Shown: positions 17,671 to 28,600, numbered from the stretch's first letter. The stretch: DNA of 64,000 bases from Bacteroidales bacterium (GCA_017991835.1 JAGOPY010000002.1:1-64000), one strand, 5' to 3'. Notes: generated from the letters alone by a model not told the origin. Program-made: numbers and translations.

Positions 17671-18963
17671 CTAAAGGAGATTTACCAGTTTCTCCAGCTG
17701 CATTTTACGTGATCCTTTGATCAGGATGGTTTTTCCCCTTTGAGGATTCATTTCAATCCATTTTGCGGCTTGTTCCGTGTCCGGGAAGCACCTTTCCTCA
17801 TAACCTGAGCTTACTTCGGTGAACTGTTCGCCGACCAGGATGATTTCATCGATTTTCAGCCTGCGGGCCAGTGACACGATTGCGGCATGTTCCTCAGCGC
17901 TCTGTATACCGAGTTCCATCATATCGCCTAAAATGGCAACTTTAGATTTGCCTTCCAGGGTGCTGAAATTCATCAGGGCAGCTGACATACTGGAGGGATT
18001 GGCATTATATGCATCGAGGATAAGGGTATTGAGTTTGGTTATTAACCACTGAGAACGATTATTATCAGGCAGGTAGGATGAAACGGCCTCATCTATCTTT
18101 TGAGGCTCGATATCAAAGGTTACCCCGGCACATATTGCGGCAAGAATATTACCGAAATTATAATTCCCGGTCAGTTGAGTAAAGGTTGAACCGGATATGT
18201 TTCCGGCAGACCATTCCAGGCCGAGAAAAGGAGTTTCTTTGATGATACGACCATAACACCGGGCCTCTTCTCCTGATCCATAAAAAATAGTATTCAAACC
18301 TTTTGATAATTTTATCAGCAGAGGATCATCCTGGTTGACAATGGCGGTGCCGCCGCTGGTTCTCAGAAAATCATATAGTTCCGATTTTGCTTTGATTACG
18401 CCATCATAGCTGCCAAATCCTTCCAGGTGTGCTTTCCCTATATTAGTAATGATTCCATAGTCAGGACGGGCGACTTGACAAAGGGCGGCTATCTCTCCCG
18501 GATGGTTGGCTCCCATTTCGATTACGGCTAGTTGTGTTTCCGGTGTTATGGAAAGAACAGTCAGTGGTACCCCGATGTGGTTATTGAAGTTTCCTTTTGT
18601 TGCGAGTGTGTTGTATCCGTTTGAGAGCACACGGGCTGTCAGTTCTTTGGTGGTTGTTTTGCCGTTCGATCCGGTTATGCCGATCACTTTTGCTTTAATC
18701 CCCGACCTGTGGATCATGGCTATTTCCTGGAGGGTTGCCAGGGTATCATCCACAAGGATATATCTCTCGTCGGAAACTGAATCCGGATCGTCGACGATCA
18801 CATAGGTGGCCCCGTTATTCAATGCATCGTTTGCAAACCGGTTACCGTCGAAATGAGAACCCCGGATAGCGAAAAACAGGGTTCCGGGCCGGATGTTCCT
18901 GGAGTCGGTTGAAATACCCGGGTGCTTTTGAAAGAGGGCATAAATTTCTTCGGCAGATTTCAT
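17671..18963 (-). CDS. murF: UDP-N-acetylmuramoyl-tripeptide--D-alanyl-D-alanine ligase
   Basis: 430 aa. It catalyses the last cytoplasmic step of the peptidoglycan precursor, adding D-Ala-D-Ala. It has an N-terminal Mur ligase domain (STDSRNIRPGTLFFAIRG), the ATP-binding loop VIGITGSNGKTTTKEL (about 108-123), the central motif VIEMGANHPGEIAALC, and the C-terminal domain with LDAYNANPSSMSAAL. The family is about 430-450 aa, so the gene is intact. It lies downstream of gldJ but is separated by a terminator and its own -7 box, so it is probably transcribed from its own promoter. Confidence 0.95.
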   Translation of the reverse strand: MKSAEEIYALFQKHPGISTDSRNIRPGTLFFAIRGSHFDGNRFANDALNNGATYVIVDDPDSVSDERYILVDDTLATLQEIAMIHRSGIKAKVIGITGSNGKTTTKELTARVLSNGYNTLATKGNFNNHIGVPLTVLSITPETQLAVIEMGANHPGEIAALCQVARPDYGIITNIGKAHLEGFGSYDGVIKAKSELYDFLRTSGGTAIVNQDDPLLIKLSKGLNTIFYGSGEEARCYGRIIKETPFLGLEWSAGNISGSTFTQLTGNYNFGNILAAICAGVTFDIEPQKIDEAVSSYLPDNNRSQWLITKLNTLILDAYNANPSSMSAALMNFSTLEGKSKVAILGDMMELGIQSAEEHAAIVSLARRLKIDEIILVGEQFTEVSSGYEERCFPDTEQAAKWIEMNPQRGKTILIKGSRKMQLEKLVNLL

Positions 18964-18986
18964 AGAAAGAAATTCATAGAAATTGA

Positions 18987-18994
18987 CAAAGATA
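18987..18994 (-). promoter_or_regulatory. -7 box (TATCTTTG) of murF-anmK
   Basis: A consensus TATCTTTG on the minus strand begins inside the T-run of the gldJ terminator and lies 23 nt upstream of the murF ATG. A TTTG 15 nt further upstream, in the terminator loop, is closer than usual for a -33 box. Confidence 0.5.
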
Positions 18995-19029
18995 AAAAAA
19001 GAGGCTGTTCAAAGATTTTAAACAGCCTC
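18994..19029 (-). terminator. Intrinsic terminator of gldJ
   Basis: Minus strand: stem GAGGCTGTT / AACAGCCTC (19029-19021 with 19009-19001), 11-nt loop, then seven T. The core stem is the same as that of the terminator at 3521-3558. Confidence 0.85.
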
Positions 19030-19058
19030 CGGATTTTAAAGCTTCAGTCTTTAATGTT

Positions 19059-20546
19059 TTATCTCCCTTTCATGGGGTCTCCGACGCGAACCATAGCACA
19101 CCGGAAACCAATCCAGTTGGTGGAAAGTTTTTCATCCATAAATCTTCTTGTTCCCGGGCTGAGGAAATAGGGACCATCTTTCCAGGAACCGCCTTTGATC
19201 ACTCTGGATTTATCGGTGATCAGGGATGTTGCTCCAAACTCGTACATCTCGTCGGTAGTATTCTTACCCGGGTCTGTGAGCCAATCCGAAGAGGAGACCG
19301 ACTGGTAGTCGCCATCGGCATAATTAATATTATCGGCTTTACGGTAATTCACGCGGTCTTTGCTTTCCTCGTCCGTAACGGGGATTCTTTGCATTCTGCC
19401 CAGGCTGTCGGGTTCGAGCAGAAATCCATCGGCATCGGTTGCTGGTTTGGTAAAGACGTTACCGCGGAAAGGGGCATAATCGGCAACATCTTCCGGTGAC
19501 AGGGGACGATACACATCCATAACCCATTCAGCTACATTGCCTGCCATGTTATACAGCCCATAGTCATTTGGCCAGTAACTGCCAACGGGTGCAGGCAGGT
19601 CCGCTCCGTCGTTCAGGTTTCCGGCAACCCCCATATAGTCGCCGCTCGACCTTTTGAAGTTGGAAATAAAACTTCCGTAATATTTTTTCTGATCGGTGCG
19701 GAGAAGGTTGCCGTTCCAGGGGTATATGCGTCGTTCGACAACTCTTTCATATAAGGTATTTCCCATAAGCCCCAGCGCTGCAAATTCCCATTCAGCTTCG
19801 GTTGGGAGCCTGTATTTGGGTAAGAGGATACCGTCCTGGAGATTGATGGAGCGTTCTCCTGTGCTGCTAGGGTTGAGGTTTGCTTTGGGTTTGTTGACCA
19901 CTCCAATGTATTGCCCTGCCAGGTATGCATCGGTATTGAAATTATCACGGTTTTTCTGATCGGGGTCAAAATCGAGATAACCTTCTGAAATGAGGATCAT
20001 TTCATTGACCCTGTCGGTACGCCACAGGCAGTAATCGTTTGCCTGGATCCAGTTAACGCCTACGACCGGGTAGTCCTGATAAGACGGATGCCTGAGGTAG
20101 TTTTCCACCAGAGGTTCGTTAAAAGCCAGGCGCTCACGCCAGACCAGCGTGTCGGGGCGGGCGTTCCGGACAACTTCCGGATAGTCTTCCCCGAAAACCC
20201 GTTCCAGCCAGTAAAGGTATTCCAGGTAGTCGATATTGCTCACTTCGGTCTGGTCCAGGTAAAATGACGGAACCGTAACCGTTTTGGGTATGTTATCCCA
20301 TTCATAGGTCAGGTTCTCAAAATTTGCTCCCATGGTAAAACGGCCGCCTTCGACCAATACCAGGCCCGGACCTGTTGCCTGTTCCCTGGCGGATGAAACT
20401 TCGAATCCACCGACAGAGGGATCATTGTATTTCCATCCTGTAGTTCTTGAGGCTTTCCTTGAGGCACCCTGCTGCTGGCAGGAGGCCAGGAATGCAAGCA
20501 AGACGCCTGCCAAAAAAATTACGCTCAAACTTTTAAATCTGATCAT
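19059..20546 (-). CDS. gldJ: GldJ-type lipoprotein of the T9SS/gliding apparatus
   Basis: 495 aa. A lipoprotein signal MIRFKSLSVIFLAGVLLAFLASC ends in the lipobox LASC. The rest is a formylglycine-generating-enzyme-like (C-type-lectin) fold: LVEGGRFTMGANFEN, SFYLDQTEVSNIDYLEYL, YRLPTEAEWEFAALG, GLYNMAGNVAEWVMD and IKGGSWKDGPYFLSPGTRR. The stretch YLRHPSYQDYPVVGVNWIQA is characteristic of GldJ. In Flavobacterium GldJ is an outer-membrane lipoprotein needed to stabilise other T9SS/gliding proteins. The gene sits beside the PorP-like gene (30 bp upstream) and close to porU and porV, which fits. No catalytic activity is expected. GldK is the main alternative. Confidence 0.85.
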   Translation of the reverse strand: MIRFKSLSVIFLAGVLLAFLASCQQQGASRKASRTTGWKYNDPSVGGFEVSSAREQATGPGLVLVEGGRFTMGANFENLTYEWDNIPKTVTVPSFYLDQTEVSNIDYLEYLYWLERVFGEDYPEVVRNARPDTLVWRERLAFNEPLVENYLRHPSYQDYPVVGVNWIQANDYCLWRTDRVNEMILISEGYLDFDPDQKNRDNFNTDAYLAGQYIGVVNKPKANLNPSSTGERSINLQDGILLPKYRLPTEAEWEFAALGLMGNTLYERVVERRIYPWNGNLLRTDQKKYYGSFISNFKRSSGDYMGVAGNLNDGADLPAPVGSYWPNDYGLYNMAGNVAEWVMDVYRPLSPEDVADYAPFRGNVFTKPATDADGFLLEPDSLGRMQRIPVTDEESKDRVNYRKADNINYADGDYQSVSSSDWLTDPGKNTTDEMYEFGATSLITDKSRVIKGGSWKDGPYFLSPGTRRFMDEKLSTNWIGFRCAMVRVGDPMKGR

Positions 20547-20576
20547 ATAAGGTATTCATTGAATTTCGACATATAA

Positions 20577-21581
20577 CTAAAAACCGGGTGCTTTTATTGC
20601 ATGAATCTTTCTTTTCTTTTCGATACAGTTGAACTGATAGGCAACTGAGATTTCATGCGCCCCCCCGGTATTGCTTTTCAATTTGGACAATGTGATGTCG
20701 TAACTATATCCCACCTTGAGATTTTTATAATTCAGTCCGACGAGGGCGATGACAGCATCAGAATTCTCAAAATTGTGCCGGAACCAGGCCCCGACGATAA
20801 TCGGCAGGCGGATCACATAAACCCCGGCATTCAACTGGTGAAATTCTCCCTGTTGCTGATACAAAAGGTTAGGTGCAATATAAAAGGTAGGTTCGACATC
20901 TTCAGCAAATCCCATTCCCCCACCTTCAAGGTTTATATTGGCTCCCAGGTGTCCGGTATATTTCATTGGAAGTTTATTGACATTTTCGGTATAAAATGCC
21001 AGTTCCGGCTGGGTCAGGTGGTGCGCTGCAAAACCTCCGTGCAGGATCCCTTTCCACCCGAATACCACTCCGGCGGAGAAGTCGGGCTGAATAACGGTAT
21101 TGTTATTCGGCGGGACTTCCGAGGTGGGAATAATGAATCCTTGCTGGGGATCTATCTCATCATAAAAATCCAGCATATCCCAGTTGAGTGATTTTTGGTA
21201 AAAGGTGCCCTGCAAAGCCATGTTGATGAACAAATTTTTCGAAGCCTGGAGGCTGAAGGCGTACATCAGGCTGGCCTGGGTTGTTTTCAGAATGCCGTTG
21301 CCCGCATTATCCATATTGAAAAGTACGCCGACACCACCGTGCAGTTTTTTGAAATACTGGTCATAGGAAGCATTATAGGTGACGAAACTTTTGGCAAGCC
21401 CGGGCCACTGATTCCTGTAATTGAGCACTGCCCGCGGGCAGATTTCGGCTCCTGCCAATGCCGGATTCAGGTATAACGGATTGCCATAAAACTGTGAGAA
21501 TTCGGGATCCTGTGCCTGCCCCTTGTAGTTGAACAAAAGTGCTGTTACAACAGTTAATATAGTTAAAATTCTTTGCAACAT
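20577..21581 (-). CDS. PorP/SprF-family T9SS outer-membrane protein
   Basis: About 334 aa from the ATG at 21581, which yields the signal peptide MLQRILTILTVVTALLFNYKGQAQ; a TTG 36 nt upstream is unlikely. The mature N-terminus DPEFSQFYGNPLYLNPALAG is the family signature. The rest is a predicted small beta-barrel with alternating aromatic strands (YNASYDQYFKKLHGGVGVLF, FRHNFENSDAVIALVGLNYK). Family members bind peptidoglycan-associated partners or T9SS cargo at the outer membrane. It lies immediately upstream of gldJ and is probably in the same transcript, divergent from porU. Confidence 0.88.
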   Translation of the reverse strand: MLQRILTILTVVTALLFNYKGQAQDPEFSQFYGNPLYLNPALAGAEICPRAVLNYRNQWPGLAKSFVTYNASYDQYFKKLHGGVGVLFNMDNAGNGILKTTQASLMYAFSLQASKNLFINMALQGTFYQKSLNWDMLDFYDEIDPQQGFIIPTSEVPPNNNTVIQPDFSAGVVFGWKGILHGGFAAHHLTQPELAFYTENVNKLPMKYTGHLGANINLEGGGMGFAEDVEPTFYIAPNLLYQQQGEFHQLNAGVYVIRLPIIVGAWFRHNFENSDAVIALVGLNYKNLKVGYSYDITLSKLKSNTGGAHEISVAYQFNCIEKKRKIHAIKAPGF

Positions 21582-21600
21582 CAATCCGGCCTTAAATTTG
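21572..21600 (+). promoter_or_regulatory. Candidate promoter for porU
   Basis: Plus strand TTTG (21572-21575), a 17-nt spacer and TAAATTTG (21593-21600). It lies at the very start of the divergent porP-like gene and would give porU a leader of about 145 nt. Confidence 0.35.
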
Positions 21601-21751
21601 AGGGTACAATTATACAATATTTTTTAATTCAAAAATTTTTTTTTGAATTTATTACAATGACAATATCAACATAAAACGGACGTTATATTTTACGTTTATG
21701 AATCTGTGTTTTCGGATTGGACGGTAAGCAATTCTAACTAAATTAAATTCC

Positions 21752-24700
21752 ATGAAATCAGCTGCATTGTTGCTCTTTTTATTTTTGACGGCAGAGATTT
21801 TCTGTACCGGACAAACTGTTTATCAGGGCCGCATTAAATGGACGGGGTTGGAAGTTGTGCCTGGCGACGAATCCGACTCGGTATTAAGGGCTGCATTCAG
21901 CGGGGCGAAATATGCTAAGGAGACAGGTGGCTTACCCATATTTTCCGCTGTTTATCCCTTAGATGGGGATCCGGCGCTGATTGAAGCAAAAATTGCAAAC
22001 CCGGTCTATGATATTGCGCCGGAAGGTTTTAATTTAATTTCGGGAATCGATCTTTTGGACGATGTGATTACCGTCAGCACTAAAAAAGCTTATGACAGGA
22101 AGATGCCTGTTGCCTGGTGTTCTTTCATCCCGGCCAGGATTAATCCATATAACGGAGAACCGGAGATTCTGATCGCTTTCGATCTTGTTGTTTCAGCCGG
22201 GGGATCATTACCTGACACACGCCAGACGGACGGCAATTATATCCAGAATTCGGTCCTTGCGACCGGGACGTGGTACAAACTGGCTGTTACTGAGACCGGT
22301 ATATACAGGATATCATATCCTGACCTTCAGAATTTCGGTATCAATCCTTCAGGAATAGATCCCCGAAATATCCGGATTTATGGTAACGGCGGTGGTATGC
22401 TGCCCGAGTCGCTCAACGAATTCAGGCATGATGACCTTGCTGAGAACCGGATATTCGTATCGGGCGAATCGGATGGAAAATTTGATCCCGATGATTATAT
22501 TTTATTTTACGGCGAATCTCCCCATGAGTGGAAATACCAGTCGTTCAGCCAGGCGTTTCACCATTTTCAAAACATATACAGCGATTCAACTTATTATTTC
22601 TTAACAACCGGTCTTGGGCCAGGAAAAAGGGTTGTCTCCGTTCAATCTTCGAATGAACCGCCTGATGTTTATATTTCCAGGTTTACGGATTACGACTACC
22701 ATGAGGTTGATCTTATCAACCTGACCAATATCGGCAGGGTATGGTATGGTGAGGTTTTCGATGTCAATACCATTTATGAGTTTCCGTTTTCATTTCCCAA
22801 TATTGACCCGGAAAGCCAGGCCTATTTCCGGGCCTATGCGGCGGCAAAATCGGAATCTGTTACATCTTTCAGTTTTTATGATAACGGAAGTAAGATCCTC
22901 AGCAGTAACATCAGCGGTATTCCGCCATCTTCCAATACATACGCCAGGGCATATATAGGCAGCAACTGGTTTACCCCTTCATCGTCCAACCTGATTATCA
23001 AAGCGGAATTTAATAAAAACATATCCAGTTCAATCGGGTGGCTGAATTTCCTGGAATTAAACGTTACCCGTCAACTCATTTTTACCGGCGGACAAATGTC
23101 GTTTCGTGAGCCCTCCGCCGCTTCTCCGGGAACAATAGCGGAGTTTGCCCTTGGCAATGCCGGTAATGCAGTCCAGATCTGGAATGTGACCGATCCGACC
23201 AGTGCTTCAAGGATTGAAACGATCACATCCGGAAACGGAAAGTTGTTTCGCATAGCCCAGGATACAATGTCCGAATTTATTGCTTTCGACGGTTCAAATT
23301 ATCTTAAGCCTGTGTATGCCGGCATAACGGGCAATCAGAACCTTCATGGCTCCGGACCTCAAGATATGATCATCATCACGCACGAGTCGTTCAGGGAGCA
23401 GGCCGACAGACTGGCCGGCTTTCACAGGGAGCACGATGGCTTGTCGGTTTTAGTCGCTGGAATTGAAGAAGTTTACAATGAATTTTCTTCGGGTGCTCAG
23501 GATATTACAGCCATCCGCAACTTTATGAAAATGCTTTACGATGTTGCTCCTGCCGGCCAGGAGCCCCGGTATCTACTGTTGTTTGGCGATGCTTCTTTTG
23601 ATTACAAGGACAGGATTCAGGATAACTCCAATCTGGTGCCAACATGGGAAGACGAGGAATCGCTGGTCATTGTATATTCTATAGCTTCGGATGATTATTA
23701 CGGTTTTCTGGATGGCCCCGGGGATAACCTTCTGGATATTGGGATCGGCCGGTTGCCGGTTCGTACGGTTGAACAGGCTACCGTAGCGGTCGACAAAATC
23801 ATTCATTATGCCACAAATTCGCCAAAAGTGATGAAAGAATGGCGTAACTACATTTGCTTTGTCGCTGACGATGAAGACGGTAATTTGCATATCCGGCAGG
23901 CGGAAGAGATGGCGACTTTCATCGACACCACCTACGGTGCCTATAATATTGATAAAATCTATATCGATGCTTTTCCACAGGTTTCAACGCCTGGCGGCCA
24001 AAGGGCGCCGGACGTCAACCGCGCATTGAACAACAGGATCGACAAGGGCTGCCTGGTGATGAACTACACAGGGCACGGGGGAGAGGTCGGCTGGGGGCAC
24101 GAGAGGTTCCTGGAAAACACCGACATCAATTCCTGGACGAATTACGACCATATGCCCATCTTCATTACCGCTACCTGCGAGTTCAGCCGCTATGATGATC
24201 CGGAAAGGATTTCGGCCGGGGAATACACCTTTCTGAATCCCCTGGGTGGGGCTATTGCCATGTTTACCACTGCCCGGGCAACCTTTGGCGGTTCCAACTT
24301 CAATCTTAATACTGCTCTTTTTGACTATATGTTTGAAAAAGATAACGGGGAGCATTACCGTTTCGGGGATCTGATCCGGCTGGCTAAAAATAAGGGGGGT
24401 GTGGATGCCAACGATAAAAAATTCATACTTCTGGGTGACCCTGCTTTGCACCTGGCCTATCCGGAACATGAAGTAGTAACAACCCGTATCAACGGGGAGG
24501 ATATTTCGGGTGTGCCCGATACGCTCCAGGCACTGAGAAAAATAACGATCGAAGGGGAAGTCAGGAGCTCAGGTTCAAGAGAAGAGGGATTTAACGGTAC
24601 GGTGTACCCGATTGTGTTCGATAAACCTTCCCGCGTGACAACCCTTGCTGCTGATCAGACAAGTTATCAGCGCACGTTCGATCTTCAGAATAACATTTTA

Positions 24701-25543
24701 TACAAGGGTAAAGCGCAGGTGGTCGACGGAGCTTTCAATTTTACATTCATTGTACCGCGCGATATTGCCTACCAGTATGGCTTCGGCAAGATAAGCTACT
24801 ATGCGGCCACTGAAAATGAGGATGCCCAAGGTTTTTACCGCAATATCCTGGTCGGCGGGCTGGATGCTTCGGCTGACCCGGACTTTGCCGGGCCGGAAGT
24901 GAGTTTATACATGAATGATGAAAATTTCCGGTCAGGGGGTGTTACGGATGAAAATCCCTTTATGCTGGCTTTCGTCGATGATGTCAGCGGTATAAACACG
25001 GTTGGATCGGGTATAGGCCATGATATTGTAGCCATTCTGGATGAAAATACTGAAAAACCGATCATACTTAACGATTTTTACGAATCCGACCTTAACAGCT
25101 ATTCCAGTGGCTCGATCCGGTTTCCATTCCATGACCTGGATGAAGGGCTTCACAGTCTTTCACTGAAAGTCTGGGATATCTTCAACAACAGTTCAGAAGC
25201 TTATATTGAGTTCAATGTGGTGAGGTCTTCCAATTTTATGATAGAGGAGCTGTCCAACAATCCGAATCCTTTCAGGGAGGGGACTTCCATTGTTTTTTCA
25301 CATAACCGGGCTGAAGGAAACCTGGAATTCTCACTGGATATTTTCAATCTAAATGGAATGATTGTCAGGTCTTTTAACGAAAATATTGTCCCTTCCGGTT
25401 ACCGTACGGAAGCGATATACTGGGATGGCCGCGGCCAGGACGGTAATTCACTTACAAACGGTATTTATTTTTGCAGGATCATTGTGAGAAGCGACGAGGG
25501 AGGCACTGCATCCAAAACCGCAAAACTGATCCTGCTCAGATAA
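21752..25543 (+). CDS. porU: T9SS sortase PorU (C25 cysteine peptidase), first paralogue
   Basis: 1263 aa with a signal peptide (MKSAALLLFLFLTAEIFCTGQ). PorU removes the C-terminal signal of T9SS cargo and links it to the outer-membrane lipopolysaccharide. The central gingipain-type C25 domain (about 540-900) keeps the catalytic pair: His775 in NYTGHGGE and Cys809 in TATCEFSRYDD. A T9SS-type tail ends the protein (NNPNPFREGTSIVFS ... GIYFCRIIVRSDEG); in PorU this tail is known to be retained. Length is close to Flavobacterium PorU. It is followed 63 bp later by a second PorU-like gene and then porV. Confidence 0.93.
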   Translation: MKSAALLLFLFLTAEIFCTGQTVYQGRIKWTGLEVVPGDESDSVLRAAFSGAKYAKETGGLPIFSAVYPLDGDPALIEAKIANPVYDIAPEGFNLISGIDLLDDVITVSTKKAYDRKMPVAWCSFIPARINPYNGEPEILIAFDLVVSAGGSLPDTRQTDGNYIQNSVLATGTWYKLAVTETGIYRISYPDLQNFGINPSGIDPRNIRIYGNGGGMLPESLNEFRHDDLAENRIFVSGESDGKFDPDDYILFYGESPHEWKYQSFSQAFHHFQNIYSDSTYYFLTTGLGPGKRVVSVQSSNEPPDVYISRFTDYDYHEVDLINLTNIGRVWYGEVFDVNTIYEFPFSFPNIDPESQAYFRAYAAAKSESVTSFSFYDNGSKILSSNISGIPPSSNTYARAYIGSNWFTPSSSNLIIKAEFNKNISSSIGWLNFLELNVTRQLIFTGGQMSFREPSAASPGTIAEFALGNAGNAVQIWNVTDPTSASRIETITSGNGKLFRIAQDTMSEFIAFDGSNYLKPVYAGITGNQNLHGSGPQDMIIITHESFREQADRLAGFHREHDGLSVLVAGIEEVYNEFSSGAQDITAIRNFMKMLYDVAPAGQEPRYLLLFGDASFDYKDRIQDNSNLVPTWEDEESLVIVYSIASDDYYGFLDGPGDNLLDIGIGRLPVRTVEQATVAVDKIIHYATNSPKVMKEWRNYICFVADDEDGNLHIRQAEEMATFIDTTYGAYNIDKIYIDAFPQVSTPGGQRAPDVNRALNNRIDKGCLVMNYTGHGGEVGWGHERFLENTDINSWTNYDHMPIFITATCEFSRYDDPERISAGEYTFLNPLGGAIAMFTTARATFGGSNFNLNTALFDYMFEKDNGEHYRFGDLIRLAKNKGGVDANDKKFILLGDPALHLAYPEHEVVTTRINGEDISGVPDTLQALRKITIEGEVRSSGSREEGFNGTVYPIVFDKPSRVTTLAADQTSYQRTFDLQNNILYKGKAQVVDGAFNFTFIVPRDIAYQYGFGKISYYAATENEDAQGFYRNILVGGLDASADPDFAGPEVSLYMNDENFRSGGVTDENPFMLAFVDDVSGINTVGSGIGHDIVAILDENTEKPIILNDFYESDLNSYSSGSIRFPFHDLDEGLHSLSLKVWDIFNNSSEAYIEFNVVRSSNFMIEELSNNPNPFREGTSIVFSHNRAEGNLEFSLDIFNLNGMIVRSFNENIVPSGYRTEAIYWDGRGQDGNSLTNGIYFCRIIVRSDEGGTASKTAKLILLR

Positions 25544-25573
25544 GATTTTTTAAACTTCAGGCAACTTTTTAAC

Positions 25574-25600
25574 TTGTAAGGGTGTCTTAGACTATATTTG
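25574..25600 (+). promoter_or_regulatory. Promoter-like element just upstream of the second porU
   Basis: TTG (25574-25576), a 16-nt spacer and a perfect TATATTTG (25593-25600). The -7 box ends 6 nt before the ATG at 25607, so transcripts from it would be nearly leaderless. Confidence 0.45.
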
Positions 25601-25606
25601 TACAGG

Positions 25607-28600
25607 ATGAAATATTTTGCCCTCAGACTCATATCCATTTTCATTGCCTTCCAGGCAGGTTCTTTCGCCCGGGCGCAAGATGAAGACCATTCGGTGAAAG
25701 TGGAATTAGACTGGCAATCCGACCTGAATTTATTTCCCGGGCATTCCCTTTTGGTTTTCGAAGGTTCTGTGAACCACGACAGCCTTGGATTCCTTCCGGT
25801 GTTTCATCACCTGATGCCTGAACATTCCAACCGGATCATAACCGGTGCAGTGATCCGGAATGAAATATCGGAACCATTTGAAATTGAAAACCCGGTGAAC
25901 TATCCCGATCTGGAAAAGATCGGTTCCAAACCTATCCTGTTAATTACCAATCTTACATCGAGGCGGTCATCGATACCATCTGCTTATGTTATGCCGGTCT
26001 ACCGTGATGAGAGCGGTAACTACCGCCGGTTGACCTCGTTCACACTTGAAGTCCCGGTAAGTACAAAAAATATAACCAATCGTGAGACAGGTGCCAGGGA
26101 ATATGCTTCTCATTCGGTTTTGCGCGAGGGGGATTGGTTCCGGATTGCTGTCAGACAAACCGGCGTGCATATCCTTACATACCAGGACCTTGTAGATATG
26201 GGATTTAATCCCGGCCAGTCGGATCCCCGTAAGATATCTTTGTTTGGAAACGGCAATGGAATGCTCCCCGAACCTAATTCCATGGACAGACCGGATGATT
26301 TGAAGGAGAATGCCATTTTTGTGGCCGGAGAGGAAGACGGGCGGTTCGATCCTGAAGATTATATCCTGTTTTTTGGACTGGGAGCCGTAAAAGTCTATTA
26401 CAACAATTTCTATGACTATTTTGAGCATGAGGTCAATTTCTATTCCGACGAGACGTATTATTTTCTGACCCAGCGGCCGGTGAACGGGAAAAGAATCCAG
26501 GAAGAGTCTGCCATTTATGCGGAACCGACACACGAGGTGACTACTTTCCAGGATTTCGTGTATTATGAAAAGGAGGCCGTGAACCTGATAAAATCGGGTA
26601 AAATTTGGTATGGCGAAGTTTTTGACCAGAAACTTGATTACTCATTTCCATTCCATCTGCCCGGTAAAGTAAACGAAGCGCCTGTTATTCTGAAGGTTAG
26701 CCTTGCCGGCAGAACGACATCACGGACAAATTTCGAGGTCATGGTATCAGACCAGCTTCAAATGGAACTTGAGGTACCATCCATTGTGCTGAATTCACAG
26801 ATTTACGGCCGGCCGATCATATCGGGATTCGAGCCGTTTTATACCAGTAACGATTCTGCTGTCATCCGGATCATTTACAATAAAACGGGAACGATAGACA
26901 AAGGCTGGCTGAATTATATCGAATTAAATTATATCCGGAAACTTGAACACACCGGGAACCAGCTGCTTTTCAGGGATATGAGGATTGTCGGAGATAGTGT
27001 TGTGGCCCGGTATCATCTTTCCGGAGCCGCGCCCGGAACAACCGTCTGGGATATCACCGATCCGGCGATGGTCCTGAATATTCCGGTAACAGCGGAATCC
27101 AATGGAATCACTATAACAGCATCAGCCGATTCCGGTCGGGAGTTTGTGGCATTCAGCCCGGGCGCCTATTATTCGCCCGAATTCGTTGAGCGGGTCGAAA
27201 ACCAGGATTTGCACGCAATGGGCAGTGCGGATTACATCATTGTAGCTCACCCGGTGTTTCTCGAGCAGGCAAACCGGCTGGCCGATTTTCACAGGCAATA
27301 CAGCGGCATGAAGGTGCATATCGTGACACCCCAGCAGATTTACAATGAGTTTTCATCAGGGGCTCAGGATGTGTCGGCCATCCGGGATTTTGTTAAAATG
27401 ATATACGACAGGGCCGGGGATGGTGAAGAACCGCGATACCTTCTGCTGTTTGGCGATGCTTCCTATGACTACAAAGGATTCCTGGAGATTGACAACAACT
27501 TTGTGCCGGCATACCAGTCGAGGGAATCATTGAAAGCCGCCGCTTCATTTGTTACAGACGATTTTTTCGGTTGCATGGATATTGATGAAGGCAGTAACGG
27601 ATCGGGGACGATGGACCTGGGTGTGGGCCGTTTCCCGGTGCACACGCTTGAGCAGGCGAAGGCGATGGTGGATAAGACGATCCAATATATGTCGCCGGTG
27701 CGCGAGAATTTTGGCCCCTGGCGGAATTCAATCTGTTTTATCGGGGATGATGAAGATAACAATACCCATTTCGGCCAGGCTGAAGGGCTGGTGAAAATTG
27801 CCGATTCGCTGGGTCCTGCCTATAACGTGAACAAGATCTACCTGGATGCTTATTCGCAGTTAAAAACACCGAGCGGAAACCGCTATCCGGATGTAAACAA
27901 AGCCATTGACCAGGTAGTCGGTGAAGGTGCCCTCATAGTCAATTATACCGGACACGGCGGGGAAATAGCCTGGGCCGAAGAGAGAATTCTTGATATCCCG
28001 GCCATTCAATCATACACCAATCTGAATTCATTACCCACATTTGTCACGGCAACATGCGAATTCAGCCGGTATGACGACCCGGGGCTGGTTTCGGCGGGTG
28101 AGTTGGTTTTCCTCAATCCGGAAGGCGCCGGGATCGGTTTGTTTACCACGACGCGCCTGGCTTTTTCACAATCCAATTACGCGCTTAATAAGCGGTTTTA
28201 TTACGAATCATTCATAATCGACCCTCTGACCGGGGAATACCCCAGGCAAGGCGATCTGATCCGTGTAGCCAAAACGCCTTCGAACCAGAATATCAAGAAT
28301 TTTGTGCTCCTGGGGGATCCGGCATTGATGCTGGCTTATCCGAAAATGAAGGTGAGTACGCTCAATGTGCTCAACGAGCGATCGGGCCGGATGACAGACA
28401 CTATCAGTGCACAATCGAAAGTAACGATAGAAGGCCAGGTGGAAGATCTGCAGGGCAACCGGCTGGAAGGATTTAACGGGACCGTTCATGTGACCGTATT
28501 TGACAAACCGGTGCTCTATACGACACGGGCGAATGATCCCAGCAGTAAAGTAGCCGATTTTTATATGCAGGATAAAAAGATTTTCAGGGGAGAGGCATCT

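Noticed and set aside
19059-20546. GldJ as a formylglycine-generating sulfatase activator
   Set aside because: It shares the fold, but the lipoprotein signal, GldJ-specific stretches and T9SS neighbours indicate a structural role.
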